This document shows positions 60,743 through 64,000 of a stretch of DNA of 64,000 bases, in pieces. This stretch comes from CAZAOY01 sp964486925. GTDB taxonomy: Bacteria; Bacillota; Clostridia; Oscillospirales; Ruminococcaceae. The stretch spans positions 15,542 through 79,541 of the forward strand of contig CAZAOY010000003.1 in the NCBI GenBank assembly GCA_964486925.1, read 5' to 3'. Under the pieces are notes generated by a model. It did not search any database. It was not told the DNA's origin and was given only the letters and a program-made list of their open reading frames with translations. Numbering within the stretch: the stretch's first letter is position 1; each line of letters starts with the position of its first letter. A program made the translations under genes and the position numbers.

Positions 60743-60764
60743 AGGAACGCATTATGTGCGTTCC
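60739..60764. repeat. GTAGGG-type palindrome copy overlapping a stop codon
   Basis: GTAGAGGAACGCA, loop, TGCGTTCC; its first bases (G-TAG) supply the probable stop codon of the preceding gene. Confidence 0.75.
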
Positions 60765-60808
60765 AATTTGTGCAAACTACCTACAATAAACTAGACGGGA
60801 GCATTATT

Positions 60809-61888
60809 ATGCAGCGAAGTGATGGGATGAACTATGCGCCGGTGTCGGCGGTGAAGCCTACCCCTGTGGTTAAGGGCAGGGAGTTTGTGTTTTCGGTGGC
60901 GGCACTCGACCACGGACATATCTATGGGATGTGCAATGGGCTAATCGAGGCGGGCGCTACTATTAAGTATGTATATGACCCAGATCCTGACAAAGTTTTA
61001 CAGTTTCTAAAGACCTATCCTACCGCTATTGCGGTGGACAGCTTGGAGGATTTATTACAGGACGACGAGGCTAGGATGGTTGCGGCGGCGGCGGTTACCG
61101 CTGATCGATGTCCGCTTGGGATTAGGGTTATGGAGAGCGGCAAGGACTACTTTACCGACAAAGCACCGCTTACCACCCTCAAACAGCTTGAGCAGGCGAG
61201 AGCGGCGGTAGAGCGTACTGGTAAAAAGTACATGTGTTACTACAGCGAACGTCTGCACACCGAGAGCGGGGTGTATGCGGGACAGCTTATTAAGGAAGGC
61301 GCTATCGGCAAGGTTGTAAACGTACTGGGACTAGGCCCTCACAGGCTGAATAAAGCGGGACGTCCGTCGTGGTTCTTTGAGAAGGAACGGTACGGCGGGA
61401 TACTTTGCGATATAGGAAGTCATCAGTTTGAGCAGTTTTTGACCTATTCCGGCGCTACTAATGCTACCGTGACGATGAGTCATATCGCAAACTACAACAA
61501 CCCAGATTATCCAGAGCTTGACGACTACGGCGACGCGACGGTGGTGGGGGATAACGGAGTAACCGGATACTTTAGGGTGGACTGGTTTACCCCTGACGGA
61601 CTGCCTACCTGGGGGGATGGTCGTACCATTATCACCGGGACAGACGGATACATCGAGATCCGCAAATACATCGATATTGCACGTGACACAGCGGGGGATA
61701 ACATCTATCTTGTGAATGATAAGGGTGTACAGTACATAAACGTGTCGGGTAAGGTTGGATTTCCGTTCTTTGGGGAGCTTATCCTTGACTGCATTAACCG
61801 CACCGAAAATGCAATGACACAGGAGCACTGCTTTATGGCGGCTAAGCTTTGTGTTGAGGCGCAGAACATGGCGGTTAAGGTTAAATAG
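60809..61888 (+). CDS. Gfo/Idh/MocA-family oxidoreductase
   Basis: This 359-residue NAD(P)-dependent oxidoreductase has a dinucleotide fold starting FVFSVAALDHGHIYGMCNGLIEAGATIKYVYDPD. The catalytic-domain lysine lies in YFTDKAPLTTLKQLEQA (EKP-like). The substrate half shows GLGPHRLNKAGRPSWFF, GGILCDIGSHQFEQFL and TDGYIEIRKYIDI. GSHQFEQF-type wording is seen in sugar or inositol dehydrogenases of unknown substrate. Start 60809 follows GGGAG at 8 nt; upstream in-frame ATGs overlap the palindromic repeat. Confidence 0.9.
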   Translation: MQRSDGMNYAPVSAVKPTPVVKGREFVFSVAALDHGHIYGMCNGLIEAGATIKYVYDPDPDKVLQFLKTYPTAIAVDSLEDLLQDDEARMVAAAAVTADRCPLGIRVMESGKDYFTDKAPLTTLKQLEQARAAVERTGKKYMCYYSERLHTESGVYAGQLIKEGAIGKVVNVLGLGPHRLNKAGRPSWFFEKERYGGILCDIGSHQFEQFLTYSGATNATVTMSHIANYNNPDYPELDDYGDATVVGDNGVTGYFRVDWFTPDGLPTWGDGRTIITGTDGYIEIRKYIDIARDTAGDNIYLVNDKGVQYINVSGKVGFPFFGELILDCINRTENAMTQEHCFMAAKLCVEAQNMAVKVK

Positions 61889-61995
61889 GTAAAAACCATG
61901 CAACAGTTAAGACGGTGGTTTAGGCTACGGTTTGGTAGGCTGTGGCTTTGAGGATATCACAGCGTGACGGCACGGTCTACAAAAGGGGATTTAAG

Positions 61996-63285
61996 ATGAA
62001 CAGTTGGTACAGGTTAGACAACGCCGCAAAGCTATTTCCGGCTACTACACAAAGCAATGACACCAGTGTGTTTAGGCTGTCCTTTATCCTAAAGGAGCAG
62101 GTTTTACCTGATCTGCTACAGCAGGCGGTAGATGATGTTCAAAAACGGTTTCCTACCTTTTTTGTTAAGATATTTTCTGGAATTTTTTGGAATTATCTTA
62201 GGGAGAATCAGTACAGATTGCCGGTGACACAAGAGGCGGAGTACCCTTGCGCTTCGATTAAATCCTACAAAAACAACTATCACCTTATAAAGGTTTTATA
62301 CTTTAACAGGCGAATTAGCGTGGAGGTTTTTCACGCTTTGTCTGACGCTACCGGAGCTTTAGAGCTTTTAAAGACGGTGGTGTATCGTTATCTAACCCTA
62401 TGCGGTCATACCATAGACAGCGAGGGTTTGGTGCTTTTACCCAATAAACAACCCTCAAGGTATGAGCTTCAGGACAGCTTCTCCGCCTACTTTAAGGGGA
62501 AGGACGGGGTTCGTGCTCCACAGCAAAAGGCGTGGCAGATTGCGGGGTCGGTATATGATCCTATAGGAAACAACGTGATCCATGGGGTTATGGAGGTTGA
62601 GCCGCTGCTTAAGCTTGCCAGAGATAATGGTACAACTATTACCGCCTATCTGGCGGCGGTGTTAATCTATTCCATCTACAGCCAGACCATGAAATATGGT
62701 GCTTTTGATGATATTATTGCGGTGGCGGTGCCGATTAACCTTAGAAAGCTGTTTCCGTCAGTAACGCTTAGAAACTTTGTAGGGGTCACTAACCTTTCGG
62801 TCAAGGTGATACCCGAATTTACCTTTGAGTATGTGCTACAGCAGGCGACCATGCAGTTAAGGTCGGCGGTTGATAAGGAAAAGCTTGCCAGTGAAGCCGG
62901 TGCAAATGTGCAGATTGAAAAGAAGGTAAGCGCTAGGATTGCGCCGCTTTTTATCAAGAACATGGGTATTAAATACGTGTCGAAGAAGTTTGGAAGGCAC
63001 GCAAAGACCATTACGCTGTCGAACATGGGTGAGGTTAAGCTACCTACCGATATGGCGGGGTTTATCGAGCGGATGGAGTTTGTGCTGTTCTCGTCAAAGT
63101 CTAGCCCGATGGCGGCGGCGGTGGCTTGCGTAAACGGTAAGCTTACTCTGTCCTTTACCAAAAATATTATGGAGGTGGAGATTATCCAACAGTTTTTCAG
63201 CTTTTTGGCGGTTGCGGGGATGGATATTTTAGTCTACTCCAACAATTTTGGTGTACAATCGGGTGAGGAGCTTTTGGATGAATAG
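61996..63285 (+). CDS. HxxxD acyltransferase-like (condensation-like) protein
   Basis: This 429-residue protein resembles the alcohol-acetyltransferase/PapA-type group of the CoA-dependent acyltransferase superfamily. WYRLDNAAKLFPATTQ opens it, His113-x3-Asp117 (VFHALSDATG) is the catalytic HxxxD, and AVPINLRKLFPSVTLRNFVG and TLSNMGEVKLP are conserved late segments. A substrate is not known; a lipid or exopolysaccharide acceptor is plausible. It overlaps the DUF6320 gene by 8 nt, a pairing that is frequent in Firmicutes. ATG 61996 follows AAAGGGGAT. Confidence 0.82.
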   Translation: MNSWYRLDNAAKLFPATTQSNDTSVFRLSFILKEQVLPDLLQQAVDDVQKRFPTFFVKIFSGIFWNYLRENQYRLPVTQEAEYPCASIKSYKNNYHLIKVLYFNRRISVEVFHALSDATGALELLKTVVYRYLTLCGHTIDSEGLVLLPNKQPSRYELQDSFSAYFKGKDGVRAPQQKAWQIAGSVYDPIGNNVIHGVMEVEPLLKLARDNGTTITAYLAAVLIYSIYSQTMKYGAFDDIIAVAVPINLRKLFPSVTLRNFVGVTNLSVKVIPEFTFEYVLQQATMQLRSAVDKEKLASEAGANVQIEKKVSARIAPLFIKNMGIKYVSKKFGRHAKTITLSNMGEVKLPTDMAGFIERMEFVLFSSKSSPMAAAVACVNGKLTLSFTKNIMEVEIIQQFFSFLAVAGMDILVYSNNFGVQSGEELLDE

Positions 63286-63943
63286 GTGCAGTTATTGTAA
63301 TGTTTTGGTGGACAGTTCTTCGGTAAAATGTCCGCTTTGTCTGCGGGTGGTAAACCCTTCGCCCGAACCGTCACAGCTACAGTACCCTATCTACCCACAG
63401 GTTAGCAAGAGCAGGCGGATTAAGACTAAGATAGCGCTATTTACCTCCATTGCGGTGATTAGCATCTGTATCTTTATTAATCTTTATGTTAACCGCAGTA
63501 ATCTATGGTTTATCTCGGTTGCCGCCCCGATTTTATATACGTGGTTACTGGTGTTTAACACCATTCGTTCACGGTTTCATGTGGGGGCGAAGATACTGTT
63601 ACAGGTGGTCGGGGTGTCCACCTTGGTATACCTGATTGACTTTGCTTTTGGGTATCACAAGTGGTCGGTTAACTATGTGATACCGTTTTTGGTAATTGTT
63701 GCCACATTGATGATAACGGTAATAATCTTTAACAAAAAGATGCAGTGGGCGGAGTATATGGGGTTTCAGGTGGCGGTTATCGCTTTGGGGTTTATCCCGA
63801 TAATCTTCTACTTTTTAGGGATTGCCACCGTACTATGGGGGTGTATCTGCTCGGCACTTTATGCTATACTTACACTGGTATTTATGCTTATATTCTCTAA
63901 CAAGAGCCTTAAAACCGAATTTATCAGCAGGTTTCATCTATAG
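63278..63943 (+). CDS. DUF6320 zinc-ribbon membrane protein
   Basis: This 221-residue protein has an N-terminal zinc ribbon (MNRCSYCNVLVDSSSVKCPLCLRVV; CxxC twice) and six hydrophobic helices (about residues 55-210). It pairs with the upstream acyltransferase-like gene and is co-translated with it (AGGAG six nt before ATG). Function unknown. The 57 nt after the stop show no gene. Confidence 0.85.
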   Translation: MNRCSYCNVLVDSSSVKCPLCLRVVNPSPEPSQLQYPIYPQVSKSRRIKTKIALFTSIAVISICIFINLYVNRSNLWFISVAAPILYTWLLVFNTIRSRFHVGAKILLQVVGVSTLVYLIDFAFGYHKWSVNYVIPFLVIVATLMITVIIFNKKMQWAEYMGFQVAVIALGFIPIIFYFLGIATVLWGCICSALYAILTLVFMLIFSNKSLKTEFISRFHL

Positions 63944-64000
63944 TGGATATGGTAAAGTCAGACAGTCAGCTTCAGTTTAATGTGGTTGGCTGCTTTTATT

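Overview
The window looks like chromosomal DNA from a Gram-positive anaerobe of the Clostridia, probably near Oscillospirales; the family is a guess. Pointers are a single-chain large PurL, a YerC/TrpR-like repressor, an AbrB/SpoVT-type regulator, MsmX-dependent-style sugar permeases without their own ATPase, strong AGGAGG-type ribosome sites and textbook sigma-A promoters with 17-bp spacers. There is no sign of outer-membrane genes. No phage, transposase, integrase, rRNA or CRISPR array was seen. Three runs of exactly 100 N mark scaffold joins, so the order across them is assembly inference.

Layout. 1-4.4 kb: end of mtaB, then purL. 4.8-9.5 kb: a four-gene GldA/GldF/GldG/DUF4340-type ABC operon. 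10-12.8 kb: a MacAB/YknXYZ-type efflux operon. 12.9-16.6 kb (minus strand): a small membrane protein, a PepSY-domain secreted protein and a two-component system. 17-20.3 kb: a carbohydrate ABC importer. 20.4-21.7 kb: a phosphoribosyltransferase and a zinc-ribbon P-loop kinase. 21.9-29.2 kb: metY, a degenerate penicillin-binding-protein-like carboxypeptidase, an acetyltransferase, murC (broken only by an assembly gap), yerC, a methyltransferase and hslO. 29.3-36.7 kb: a secreted LRR/InlB-repeat/trypsin-like protease, an SPFH plus ribbon-helix-helix pair, a DUF3343 plus cysteine desulfurase pair with a folded leader, a lactonase-like propeller and trmB. 36.8-42.3 kb: CapA lipoprotein, ThuA-like protein, GH125 mannosidase and a lipoprotein hydrolase. 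42.3-45.5 kb: HTH-TPR regulator, DUF4143 ATPase and a TrmH-family methyltransferase. 45.5-49.2 kb: nucleotidyltransferase, GNAT and APH-like kinase genes, plus two unannotated small ORFs and a 430-nt structured leader. 50-59 kb: a membrane protein and two pairs of half-size ABC exporters, convergent around a SurA_N-type foldase. 59.4-64 kb: tRNA-Lys, an AbrB-type regulator, a gap-interrupted acidic membrane protein, a Gfo/Idh/MocA oxidoreductase, and an HxxxD acyltransferase-like protein with its DUF6320 partner.

Three things stand out. First, two genes have a good ribosome site and homologous-looking N-terminus but AUC or AUA where AUG is expected. Second, intergenic spaces are seeded with palindromes sharing a GTAGGG entry motif but carrying different arms. 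Third, several leaders and spacers fold strongly: the nucleotidyltransferase leader, the DUF3343 leader, and a palindrome occurring twice around 42-43 kb with a compensatory base-pair change. The D-Ala-D-Ala carboxypeptidase-like protein lacks its catalytic Ser and Lys and is a probable pseudoenzyme. All folds were judged by eye; no folding, alignment or database search was run.
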